NCBI GenBank assembly: GCA_963747535.1
Contig: CAVVFX010000017.1
Location: 124,001 to 188,000, forward strand
Source: CAVVFX01 sp963747535
GTDB taxonomy: Bacteria; Acidobacteriota; Terriglobia; Bryobacterales; Bryobacteraceae
DNA: 64,000 nucleotides
Direction: 5' to 3'
The notes beneath the pieces were generated by a model. That model saw only the letters and a program-made list of their open reading frames with translations, made no database searches and was not told where the DNA came from. A program made the translations under genes and the position numbers. Positions 17,131-25,170 of this stretch are shown piece after piece. Numbering within the stretch: position 1 is the first letter of the stretch; each line of letters begins with the position of its first letter.

Positions 17131-18032
17131 AAACTCTCGCCGCCATCCGCCACGGTCCGCACCAGAATTGTCTTCTGCGGCCGGAAATAGTAGCCGGGAT
17201 CGGTCTTGGGCAGTTCTTTATGGATATCGCCCCTGATCGGGACCAGATCGAAAACAGCAGTGCAGAACTTGCGGATCTGTCGCCCCGCCTGCTGCGCGAC
17301 GTTGCGGGACATGGCCAGCGCCTTGAGGTAGACCTCCGGGGCCATGATCGCGGAGCCGAACGAAAGCAGAACTCCGCCTTCGAGTTGCTCAATCGTCGAG
17401 GCGAAGATCAGGAAGTCGCAGTAGCTGGCCGCGCCTACGGCTGCGCCGTCGCAGTTGGGATGTTCGTGCAGGATGTCGTAGCCGATGCCGGCATGGACAG
17501 TCGCGGGCACATCGAGTCGCCATGCCGCGGCGAGGACACTCAGATCGCGGCAGGGATAATTGCTGTGCGCGATATGCTGGCCGACCCACTCGCCCAGTCC
17601 GCACTCATTGGCCGCAGCTTCGCGAATCAGATCGTTCAGTTCCCCGGTCTCGCGCCACAGTCCGAACTCGCCGGTTTGAATATAGCGGGCGACGCTTTCC
17701 GTGGTAGCGCCGATGCGAGCCAGTTCGTAATCGTGGATGGCGCCGGCTCCATTCATCGCCAGGTGGCTGATGAGGCCACGCGACATGAGGTCAATGATAT
17801 GCCGGTTGACGCCGGCGCGAAGGACATGGGCGCCCATCATGAGGACGCGCGCTGCGCCGCTCTCGCGCGCCGCCAGGAGACGCGTGGCGAGCAGCGGCAG
17901 ATCCGCGGATTCGAACGGCGGAGTGGCATCCTCGAGCGCCAGCCAGCGGGACAACGAAAGATCGTTCACGCGCTCGGCCAGCGGCTTGACGATCAGACGG
18001 GAACGGTCGAACTGCGGATACTTACTCGGCAA
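17049..18032 (-). CDS. Deoxyhypusine-synthase-like NAD-binding protein
   Basis: This 327-residue protein carries the segment ARVLMMGAHVLRAGVNRHIIDLMSRG, LAMNGAGAIHDYELARIG, GEFGLWRETGELND and a late HPNCDGAAVG / SFGSAIMAPEV region. GAH..K/R.G...IIDLM and NGAG.IHD resemble the NAD-binding core of deoxyhypusine synthase, but a bacterium without eIF5A needs a different role. I therefore call only the fold. It overlaps the upstream HAD phosphatase by 11 bases, so the two probably share a substrate or pathway. Confidence 0.55.
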   Translation of the reverse strand: MPSKYPQFDRSRLIVKPLAERVNDLSLSRWLALEDATPPFESADLPLLATRLLAARESGAARVLMMGAHVLRAGVNRHIIDLMSRGLISHLAMNGAGAIHDYELARIGATTESVARYIQTGEFGLWRETGELNDLIREAAANECGLGEWVGQHIAHSNYPCRDLSVLAAAWRLDVPATVHAGIGYDILHEHPNCDGAAVGAASYCDFLIFASTIEQLEGGVLLSFGSAIMAPEVYLKALAMSRNVAQQAGRQIRKFCTAVFDLVPIRGDIHKELPKTDPGYYFRPQKTILVRTVADGGESFYFCGDHRATMPALWRMLTSAEPSTRP

Positions 18033-18882
18033 AGAGATGCTCCTTTAGCTGGTTCCAACACAGGAAGTTAGGGATGATGTAATCCGCTCCGGACTCTATG
18101 AGCCGCTTGCGCTTCCACGGGTCGACGCGGAGGCACTCAGGCTCCAGCGTCGCCAGGCCGACCGCTACACCTCCGACATTCTTCACCGCTTCCATCTCCG
18201 CGTTGCCGTCGCCGAAGCTCAGGATCTCGGCGCCCGTGGCTTCGCCGTTGGCGACGACCTGTTCGGCGAGACCGCGCTTGGAGAAACTCGAGTCGTCTCC
18301 CGGAGAGCCATAGACGCCGCCGTCGAAGTAGCGTGCAATGTCGAAAAGCCTGGCTTCTGCCTGCACCACGTCATCATCGGTGCCGCTGACCAGGTAGAGC
18401 CGGACCCCGTGTTGGCGCAGATCCTCGAGCACGGCGCGCGTACCCGGAACCATGTGAATATCGGGCGGGAGTTTGCCGCCAAGCAGATCCTTCACGCGAT
18501 GCCCGGTCTCTTCCTGCAGAGCGTCGAGGAAATTCTGCTTGTACTGCGCGGGTTCGATGGGAGTCCCTCCGCGTTTGCGAATGTTTTCCGCCAGTTCTAC
18601 CATTTGCAGGATGGTGGGTTTGCCGGTGAGCCGGAAAATATACTCCTCGATGACGGGACGAAGTTCCGCTTCGGTTTCCGGCGTTCCCGTGGCATGCAGG
18701 GCTTCGAGCGCCTGCCGGACCATCACCTGCATCCAGCCGGCCCGAACCAGTCCCACGGTGCCATCGAGGTCGAAGAATGCCAGCCGCGGCTGCACGCGGC
18801 GGGGAGGCGGCGTGACGACTTCGACCGTGCAGACCGGGAGCGCGGGAGCGTGGGCTCGATTGTTCGAATGGTTATTTGTCAT
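18022..18882 (-). CDS. HAD-superfamily hydrolase
   Basis: This is a HAD phosphatase of about 286 residues from ATG 18882; a longer GTG form from 18918 is possible. Motif I is FFDLDGTVG with D38/D40, motif II is YLVSGTDDD, and motif IV is FGDGNAEMEAVKNVGG. A helical cap lies between motifs I and II, as in phosphoglycolate-phosphatase-like (subfamily I) members. It is coupled to the deoxyhypusine-synthase-like gene and follows htrA on the same strand. The substrate is unknown. Confidence 0.82.
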   Translation of the reverse strand: MTNNHSNNRAHAPALPVCTVEVVTPPPRRVQPRLAFFDLDGTVGLVRAGWMQVMVRQALEALHATGTPETEAELRPVIEEYIFRLTGKPTILQMVELAENIRKRGGTPIEPAQYKQNFLDALQEETGHRVKDLLGGKLPPDIHMVPGTRAVLEDLRQHGVRLYLVSGTDDDVVQAEARLFDIARYFDGGVYGSPGDDSSFSKRGLAEQVVANGEATGAEILSFGDGNAEMEAVKNVGGVAVGLATLEPECLRVDPWKRKRLIESGADYIIPNFLCWNQLKEHLFAE

Positions 18883-18951
18883 GTATAAAGCAGGTACACG
18901 CCGCTCCCTAACGGTCACGGCTCAGCAGTAGACGTCGGTTGTACGGCATGT

Positions 18952-20118
18952 TTACAGCCGTTGCGGAGCCGAGCCCAGGGTAACCTTGACCGTGAGTGTC
19001 CGGTTGCCGCGGAAGATAGTCAGTTCGATAGCGTCTCCGCCATGCTTGCGATTCAATGCGCGCTGCAGAGAATCGGCATTGGTCGACGGCACACCGTCGA
19101 TCGCGACAATCAGGTCACCGCCGATGCCTAACGGATAGTTGCCTACGATGACCCGCTGGCTAGGTCCGCGCAACCCGGCTTCGTCCGCGGGAGACCCGGA
19201 TTCGACACGCTGAATCAGCAGTCCACCTTCCGCGGGAAGGCGCAATTCCTCGGCCAGATCTCCTTGTACCGGCACCACCTGCACACCGAGAACCGGGCGC
19301 GAAATATGGCCATTGCGACGGTACTCATCGAGCATGGCCTTCACGCGATTGACCGGCATGGCGAAACCAATTCCGATGCTGCCGGCTTCGCCTCCGGCGG
19401 TTTGCTGTCCGTAAATCGCGGTGTTGATACCAATCACGTTGCCGTGCGAATCGAGTAGCGGTCCGCCGCTATTACCGGGATTGATGGCCGCATCGGTCTG
19501 GATCATGTCTTCCAGAGTGTTGCCGTTTTCCGATTGCAGCGAGCGTCCCAGAGAACTGACAATGCCGGTCGTGAGTGTACCTTCAAGAGCGAAGGGATTG
19601 CCGATCGCCAGCACTTTCTGGCCAACCTGCAGGCTGTCGGACTCGCCGAGATGCAGGAACGGCAGCTTACGAGGCGCGTCGATTTTGATCAGCGCCAGGT
19701 CGTTCGCGCCGTCGATTCCCTTAATGACCGCCTTGTATTTTTTGTGATCGGACAGCGTTACGATCAGTTCTCGCGATCCGCTGACCACATGGTTGTTGGT
19801 GACGATCTCACCCTGCTCGTTGATGATGAATCCCGAGCCGGTGCCCTGGGACGGGTAAACCTGGAAAAACCAGGTCTCGCGCAAGACCGTACTGGTGATG
19901 TTGACAGTCGCCAGGCGCGCGGTTTTGTAGATCTCGATGTTGTTTTCTTCGTCCGCAGTGTACGTTGGGGCGGAGTTGGCCGTGACCGGGCCCGACCAGG
20001 ATCCGGCTACGGTGGTAAACGGCCGTAGCAGCCGACCCAGGCTAGACGCCGGTGTCGTTATGACGTAGTAGAATCCCGCCACGAGGATGACAGTCAGAAG
20101 GAGTGCGCGCGACCTCAT
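18952..20118 (-). CDS. HtrA/Deg-family serine protease with PDZ domain
   Basis: This is a periplasmic quality-control protease of about 388 residues from ATG 20118. One N-terminal hydrophobic segment acts as signal or anchor (about 4-22). The trypsin-fold triad is H110 (TNNHVV), D140 (ANDLALIKI) and S217 (GNSGGPL). One PDZ domain follows from about 295 (VLGVQVVPVQGD, then GGDLIVAIDGVP). One PDZ rather than two is the DegS/HhoA-type layout. A longer start at 20178 is open, but the signal segment favours 20118. Confidence 0.9.
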   Translation of the reverse strand: MRSRALLLTVILVAGFYYVITTPASSLGRLLRPFTTVAGSWSGPVTANSAPTYTADEENNIEIYKTARLATVNITSTVLRETWFFQVYPSQGTGSGFIINEQGEIVTNNHVVSGSRELIVTLSDHKKYKAVIKGIDGANDLALIKIDAPRKLPFLHLGESDSLQVGQKVLAIGNPFALEGTLTTGIVSSLGRSLQSENGNTLEDMIQTDAAINPGNSGGPLLDSHGNVIGINTAIYGQQTAGGEAGSIGIGFAMPVNRVKAMLDEYRRNGHISRPVLGVQVVPVQGDLAEELRLPAEGGLLIQRVESGSPADEAGLRGPSQRVIVGNYPLGIGGDLIVAIDGVPSTNADSLQRALNRKHGGDAIELTIFRGNRTLTVKVTLGSAPQRL

Positions 20119-20229
20119 ACTTCCATTGTCTCTGTAAATGAAGTTTTGGCAACTGGTCGTGGGCACCCATGGCTGCACTTAACAGCCGGGGTCGCGACCG
20201 CAGGAGCGCACTTGATATGATTATTTCGT

Positions 20230-20457
20230 ATGGTCCAATTGAGCTTGACTGCAGTGTTCATGAAAGTGCGGGAAGGCTATATAGCGTTCGTCGAGGAGTT
20301 GCCTGGTGCGAACACTCAGGGCGAAACGCTGGAGGAGGCGCGCGCCAACCTGGGCGAGGCGGTCGCTATGGTTCTGGATGCGAACCGCGCATTATCGGCG
20401 CAGTCGCTGGAAGGGGCCGATATCATCCGGGAAACCTTGGTTTTACCAGCAGCGTGA
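20230..20457 (+). CDS. hicB: HicB-family antitoxin
   Basis: This 75-residue protein has the partial RNase-H-like HicB fold: FMKVREGYIAFVEELPGANTQGETLEEARANLGEAVAMVL. It matches the short HicB forms that lack a separate DNA-binding domain. It overlaps the following hicA start (GTG within GCGTGA), the usual hicB-hicA order for this subgroup. The partner toxin looks truncated, so the antitoxin may now be an orphan. Confidence 0.85.
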   Translation: MVQLSLTAVFMKVREGYIAFVEELPGANTQGETLEEARANLGEAVAMVLDANRALSAQSLEGADIIRETLVLPAA

Positions 20458-20678
20458 AACGGGCCGACCTGATCCGCCATCTCGAGAAGCACGGGTGCGA
20501 ATTCCTCCGCGAGGGCAGTAACCATACGATGTATGTCAATCGCAACCGCTTGCCTCCGCCGCGTTTTCCTGATCAGCCAGACACGATCACGGCTCAATCA
20601 GCAGTCAGTCTTTTTGCTAGCGCGCCGCCTTCAGGTTTTTCGAGTTCCGCCTCAATGACCATTCTCTCGGGTGCGTGA
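20454..20678 (+). pseudogene. hicA: HicA toxin, C-terminally decayed
   Basis: GTG 20454 overlaps the hicB stop and opens with a good HicA match: VKRADLIRHLEKHGCEFLREGSNHTMYVN, including the GSNH catalytic histidine. After about residue 30 the family sequence is lost. The expected PRH.EI and LARKICKDLG segment is replaced by RLPPPRFPDQPDT and unrelated residues running antisense into the end of the sortase gene. I could not restore the tail in the other two frames. The HicA fold needs that last strand and helix, so this is probably inactive. Confidence 0.65.
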
Positions 20679-21199
20679 CCCACATAGTTGAAGGGGTAGC
20701 AGGTGATCAGATGCAATACCGCACTTTTGGTTGGTTGAAGTGACGTCACATTCGTCGGCAACACGACCTCCATCGAACGGATCCGGTATCGGAAATTACC
20801 GTAATGAGTATCCAACTCGACCTCATCTCCCTGGTGCAGCTTTTGGAGGACGCGAAAGTGCGTATCCCGATGTCCTGCAATCACGCAGTTTCCGAGTACT
20901 CCGGGCAGGGCAGTTCCCGGCATATGTCCAGGCCCCTTTTTAAGATCCTCCAGGTCGGTACCCTCAATTACATAGAGCGTAGCTTTCAGCCGGGGCACCC
21001 GCAACCTGGCGACCGGATCGCCGAGCTTATAGGGATTGAAGTAATTGAGTGCTTTCGCAGGAGGGGCGGAAGGAACCGGCTCTTCCGCCCACTCCTGCCG
21101 GGCTTCATCTTGTCCCAATCGCGACAGATAATAGTCGTAGGCGCCATAGCCTGTCAGCAACAGCCCCGCAACGATCAGTAGCCAGGAAAAAGCCCGCAT
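20594..21199 (-). CDS. Class D sortase (SrtD)
   Basis: This 201-residue transpeptidase has an N-terminal membrane anchor (about 4-22) and a sortase beta-barrel. The catalytic residues are H110 (IAGHRDTHF), C167 (LITCYPF) and R179 (APERMVIEA). The single N-terminal helix, spacing and TxTC-like motif fit class D enzymes, which also occur in Gram-negative bacteria. It follows by six bases a protein with a sorting-signal-like C-terminus, its probable substrate. The dedicated one-to-one arrangement suggests surface or periplasmic display of that protein. Confidence 0.88.
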   Translation of the reverse strand: MRAFSWLLIVAGLLLTGYGAYDYYLSRLGQDEARQEWAEEPVPSAPPAKALNYFNPYKLGDPVARLRVPRLKATLYVIEGTDLEDLKKGPGHMPGTALPGVLGNCVIAGHRDTHFRVLQKLHQGDEVELDTHYGNFRYRIRSMEVVLPTNVTSLQPTKSAVLHLITCYPFNYVGHAPERMVIEAELEKPEGGALAKRLTAD

Positions 21200-21205
21200 A
21201 TCCGG

Positions 21206-21907
21206 TTACGCCCTAACGCGGCGCAACAGCAGCCCTGCGCTCGATAGCAAGCTACCGGATACCACCAGCGTCAGCCAGCCGATAGAGGTGTGCGGCATTT
21301 GCTGTGGCTCGGGTTGAGGAGCCGGGGCCGGAGCTGGTGGCGGAGGCGTATTCTGCGCAACTTCGGGCGCAGGCGCGGGCGCGGGAGCAGGAGCCGGCTC
21401 GGGAGCCGGGGCCGGAGCGGGCGGCGGAGGCGTATTCTGCGCTACAGGCGCGGGAGGCGTCGTTGGCTGATAAGTGGCCGCTACGGTGTAGTTGGTTTGT
21501 TCATTAGTGCGATTCCTGATCGAGGGAGGAACCGGGAATTCGTACCCGTAGTTCTTACCCTGAACCCAGATTTTGTCAAAGTAGTAGTCGTCACCGAAGT
21601 GGTGCAGGATTACCCTGGTGTGCTCCGGAGTGTCGTTGTCCAGAGTCGGTATCGTCAGGACCGAAGTTTCCAGTTTCAGCCCATCGTCCGAGAAGATCTG
21701 AATCACACGGCTGCCGCCGCCGGGATCATCCAGCTGGCGGATTACATAATGACCCGGTTCGAGAACCGTATTGTTAACAGTTACGCGATACGGTAGATCC
21801 ACGATGACCTTGTCGTACAGCGGCCCTTGAGCGCGCATTGACCCGGCAGTCGCGGCGAATCCAGCGACCAGTATGCCGGCAGTCGTTAATAATGATTTCA
21901 GTTTCAT
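21206..21907 (-). CDS. Exported Pro/Ala-rich protein with sorting-signal-like C-terminus
   Basis: This 233-residue protein starts at ATG 21907. It has a signal peptide (1-26) and a compact beta-rich domain (about 29-125: VDLPYRVTVNNTVLEPGHYVIRQL). A Pro/Ala linker (150-203) contains a duplicated VAQNTPPPPAPAPAP unit. The tail is MPHTS (204-208), a 20-residue hydrophobic stretch and RRVRA. That order, pentapeptide-hydrophobic-basic, copies an LPxTG/LPxTA cell-wall sorting signal. The sortase gene follows six bases downstream. An upstream in-frame start at 22066 is open but would bury the signal peptide. Confidence 0.82.
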   Translation of the reverse strand: MKLKSLLTTAGILVAGFAATAGSMRAQGPLYDKVIVDLPYRVTVNNTVLEPGHYVIRQLDDPGGGSRVIQIFSDDGLKLETSVLTIPTLDNDTPEHTRVILHHFGDDYYFDKIWVQGKNYGYEFPVPPSIRNRTNEQTNYTVAATYQPTTPPAPVAQNTPPPPAPAPAPEPAPAPAPAPAPEVAQNTPPPPAPAPAPQPEPQQMPHTSIGWLTLVVSGSLLSSAGLLLRRVRA

Positions 21908-22091
21908 AACAAGTGGTTTACTCCTAAGAACTCTTCGGAAGTGGGCGCGTTTGGCACAAACCCGATTCGCTAAATCCACGATCCACGAATGGATTTTATG
22001 CACGTAGCGGTCCGCCGAAGCGGCCCAATTGTGAGGAACTCTCCTCAACCGGGAATTTTTGGGCAAGCCGTGCGCGGATGTAAGGTGCGGA

Positions 22092-22235
22092 TTACTTCAA
22101 CTCGGCGCGGAAGGGGCTGGCATGAAGCCCTTCGCGATTTTCCAGCACGGCTTTCGGATCGTCCGTCCAGGCATAGCGAACTCCGGCTGGATCGGTCACC
22201 TGATCGCATGAAACCACTACTGTCAATGCATCGAC
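22092..22235 (-). pseudogene. Sialate O-acetylesterase C-terminal relic
   Basis: About 46 codons read LTVVVSCDQVTDPAGVRYAW and then NREGLHASPFRAEL before a stop. This is the characteristic end of sialate O-acetylesterases (VRYAW...NLYN.EGLPASPFR). Nothing upstream on this strand resembles the rest of the roughly 500-residue enzyme, so it is a 3' remnant. The neighbouring 22236-22406 holds only a short AGGACT/AGTCCT hairpin and repeat-like sequence. Confidence 0.6.
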
Positions 22236-22406
22236 ACGGGCCTGAGCGGGCACATAGTGTCCGCCGCCGCAGGACTGAAGTCCTGTTCCGATGTGCACAG
22301 CCAGCGCCAGGCGTTTCCGACGTCTTGTTTTAATCTGCGTCCATCCGCGTTCATCCCTGCTATTCCGGTTTTTGAGATGCCTTGCTCGTCCTTGACTGCG
22401 TAACCT

Positions 22407-23606
22407 TCACGCCGCCGCCAAGGCATATCGCGACTTCGGAATGGGACAAGCGTCAGCCTCGCTTGACCGCACCAGCACGATGGTTCGATCACTGCCCGAC
22501 TCCGCTGCCTCCAAAACATTGAGGGCCATGTCGGAAACCCCGGAATCCATCCCATCGCGAAGTATTCGAACCACGCCGCTTGGACCCATGGACTCCGCCA
22601 CACCATCGGTAAATGCAGCCAGCAGGTCCCCCGGCTCAAATGAAACCGTAAGTTCACGATAAGAACTGCGCCGGCTCAGGCCGAGGACCGCGCCCGTGGA
22701 ATCCAGGCGGTCGACGTAGTCGGTTCCCTTGCGGAGCAGGAGTGCCGGCTCATGACCGGCGTTGATGTAGCGCAAACAGTTTCGCGATGGGCTAATCTGG
22801 GCACACAACAGGGAAGTGAACGAATCCTCCGGCGACAGCTCCCAAAGTGTCCGGTTCATTTCCCGAGCGATCCGGAGCAGCGATTCACCCGGCCTTGCCA
22901 GCGCCCGCACCGATGCCAATGCGCCGCCCAGCATGATGCCGCCGGCCATTCCTCGTGCAGCGACCGTGCCGATCGCCACAAAGAGTTCACCGTTCCCACA
23001 GGGCTCGAGATCGAAGAAATCGCCGCCCAGCGTTCCCGCGCGGTGGCACTGCCCGCCGTATTCGAGCCCGGGAATCCGGGATGGATCGCAACGGTCCAGC
23101 CGGTCGTAAATGCCGCGTGCGGTCGCGATATCCTCTTTGCTCTGTTCGACGGTTTGTTCCACCGTGATGAGGTCCTCCGACACTCTGCGCGCTAGACGGT
23201 CGTTGCTCAGCAGTCCGCCGACGTGTCCGCAGAGAGCATCCGCAAAAAGGCGATCTTCTTCCGAGTAAGGCGAGCCGTCTTTCTTCTTTCCGATTGCGAC
23301 GATCGCTGCCAGCCCGGCATTGCGGTTGTTGCGGACCGGACAAATCATATCCGGAGTCTCGCTGTGCCAACTCTTCCCTGCAACGCACAGGACACGTAAC
23401 TCGGGCACCAGGCTGGCACCGGAGCAGGACGGAATCATACCCGCGGCCCAGCTGCAATTGAGCCATTTCTCTAAATCCGTGACCACACGTTTAAGTAGAA
23501 TTGTTTCCGTTTCGTATGGAGTCCGCCCTTCCGCTCCAGCAGGGGGATAATTGTGACTGATATGAAATGAACGAAGTCCTTCGGGGATATGAATAGAAGT
23601 GCTCAT
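22407..23606 (-). CDS. SpoIIE/RsbU-type PP2C phosphatase with GAF-like sensor
   Basis: This is a 399-residue cytoplasmic protein. Residues about 35-135 form a GAF-like domain (SGASLVPELRVLC, NAGLAAIVAIGKK). A coiled linker (140-165) leads to a SpoIIE phosphatase domain with GGDFFDL (194-200) and FTDGVAES (332-339). The second metal motif, normally GDVxGKG, reads IGTVAARG (212-219), so one metal aspartate is threonine, and the final DD is SD. Catalysis may be weakened or changed. It probably acts in a partner-switching pathway, though no anti-sigma factor or antagonist gene is adjacent. Confidence 0.8.
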   Translation of the reverse strand: MSTSIHIPEGLRSFHISHNYPPAGAEGRTPYETETILLKRVVTDLEKWLNCSWAAGMIPSCSGASLVPELRVLCVAGKSWHSETPDMICPVRNNRNAGLAAIVAIGKKKDGSPYSEEDRLFADALCGHVGGLLSNDRLARRVSEDLITVEQTVEQSKEDIATARGIYDRLDRCDPSRIPGLEYGGQCHRAGTLGGDFFDLEPCGNGELFVAIGTVAARGMAGGIMLGGALASVRALARPGESLLRIAREMNRTLWELSPEDSFTSLLCAQISPSRNCLRYINAGHEPALLLRKGTDYVDRLDSTGAVLGLSRRSSYRELTVSFEPGDLLAAFTDGVAESMGPSGVVRILRDGMDSGVSDMALNVLEAAESGSDRTIVLVRSSEADACPIPKSRYALAAA

Positions 23607-23892
23607 ACCCAGATGACGCTTCTTTAATCCGGAAAGGTTAGTCGGACCACGTAAACTTTCTTTAAAACGTATTGAAGGGATCAGTATCAGTTGTCAGTCG
23701 TTACTGACAGCTGAAAATTCAACTTTTTGGCGAAACATAATTGGCGTTGCCCCGTCGAACTCCAGAGGTTTATGAATCCGCCGGTGACGGTGGATGTTGT
23801 CGAACACTCCGCACATGGCCGGCACCGCGAAGGTCGAGACGGCGTCAGCCGGGTCCGTCATAAGGACGGGCCCGGACTGCACCAGAACCATT
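23607..23892. other. Intergenic stretch, no gene recognised
   Basis: The frames present (for example 23694-23891 minus) have no family features and no ribosome site. The first part is relatively AT-rich and probably holds the promoter of the phosphatase gene. Confidence 0.4.
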
Positions 23893-25113
23893 TTATGCGC
23901 CGCGCGTCATCCGCAGTGGCTCCGCGCGTTCGGCGACGTGGAGTACGGTATACTTTCCGCTGTTCACGTTGTAGTAAATGCGGTTTCCGTCCGGACTGAA
24001 GGCCGGATGAGGATGATTCTTGCGCCACGTTGTAGCGCCCTGGTCGCCGACGAAGCGGTCGATCATCGTCCAGTTGCCGCCTCTTACATCGCAGACGGCC
24101 ACGCCCCACTCGCCCTTGGCGCCGCCAAAAGGTCCGAGTTGTGTGTCGGTCACGAACAGTTTGCCATCCGGGCTGAATGAAAGATGCTGGCCGGGAAATC
24201 GCGGCAGGTTCGGGATAGGTGCCACCGCGCCCGTCCGTCCGTCGATCAGGACGTTCGGCGCATTCAGGATCGTGGTCGATTTCGAGTCCCAGGAGGGATG
24301 GCCCCAATCCCGCCGGAAAAACAGCAGCTTGTTGTGCTGGATGTCAAAACATACCAGGCCCTCCCGGTCGCTTTGGTAGCTGCGCGGCCACTTGAGGTGG
24401 CCCTCGGGTTGCGGTTTGTAAGTCGGAGACTGAGCTGACAACTTAAAGAAGATGAGTTTCTCATCCGGACTCAGCACGCCGAATGGAGTCGAGATCTGCA
24501 GATCGCCGTAAAGTTTGCTAATGTCCTCGGGATAGGCATCGCGCACCCGCTTCGCCGTGACCAGGGTTTTGATCTCTCCCGTCGCGACATTCAGGAGTTC
24601 AACGTCGGTATACTTCCCGGGCTGGAAGTGAACACCGTAAATCGGAATCAGGTCGCTCGGCTGCGTGCCGAAGGAGACCATGCGCCCTTTCGCCAGGACC
24701 CGCTCCTTGAGCGTTTTGACATCCACCGCGGCCACCACCACTTCCCCGTTCCTCATGTCGTGGAATATGACGTAGCGATCATTCGACACCCATTGCTGGC
24801 AGGCCACGCGATGGGCGTCTTCGCAGTCCAGATTCCGGGCGAGCACCGTCTCCTCACCGGTTGCCCGTTGCTGCATCCGGATCTCGCCGCTGTGCCCTTC
24901 CGGGGTGACAGACGTGTAGTAAACGACGTGACTTCCATCCATAGTTTCCGGGGAAACGTTGAAGTAGGTGTGGATCGTGTGACGGTTAGGAATCGTGGAA
25001 ACCGGGCGCGTTCGGACGCCTGTTTTCCAGGGCGCGACCGGATCCGGACCCTGTTGCCCGTAAGCCAGGGCACCCGCCGTTAGTGAAACAAATTGTCTGC
25101 GTGATAGATTCAT
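23893..25113 (-). CDS. Exported beta-propeller protein, oligogalacturonate-lyase-like
   Basis: This 406-residue protein has a Tat-like leader (MNLSRRQFVSLTAGALA). About six propeller blades follow, with repeated LSPDEKLIFFK, SFSPDGKLFVTDT and AFSPDGNRIYYNV segments that resemble TolB/WD40-type propellers. The early histidines (NRHTIHTYF) and a late NHPHP segment may be metal ligands. The layout is like oligogalacturonate lyase and related propeller lyases, but I cannot align the catalytic set with confidence. It lies 57 bases downstream of TonB receptor 2 on the same strand, which suggests processing of what that receptor imports. Confidence 0.6.
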   Translation of the reverse strand: MNLSRRQFVSLTAGALAYGQQGPDPVAPWKTGVRTRPVSTIPNRHTIHTYFNVSPETMDGSHVVYYTSVTPEGHSGEIRMQQRATGEETVLARNLDCEDAHRVACQQWVSNDRYVIFHDMRNGEVVVAAVDVKTLKERVLAKGRMVSFGTQPSDLIPIYGVHFQPGKYTDVELLNVATGEIKTLVTAKRVRDAYPEDISKLYGDLQISTPFGVLSPDEKLIFFKLSAQSPTYKPQPEGHLKWPRSYQSDREGLVCFDIQHNKLLFFRRDWGHPSWDSKSTTILNAPNVLIDGRTGAVAPIPNLPRFPGQHLSFSPDGKLFVTDTQLGPFGGAKGEWGVAVCDVRGGNWTMIDRFVGDQGATTWRKNHPHPAFSPDGNRIYYNVNSGKYTVLHVAERAEPLRMTRGA

Positions 25114-25170
25114 ATTGCCTTTCCGAAGTTACAGAGGTGAAGTTAGGTTATCGATGGGGTGACTCGTCGC

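Noticed and set aside
21206..21470. Tandem repeats in the Pro/Ala linker as a CRISPR or satellite array
   Set aside because: The repeats are in frame, encode Pro-Ala units and have no spacers; they are a protein linker. No CRISPR array is seen anywhere in the window.
23694..23891. A 65-codon minus-strand frame as a small gene
   Set aside because: No ribosome site, no family resemblance and no conserved-looking composition.
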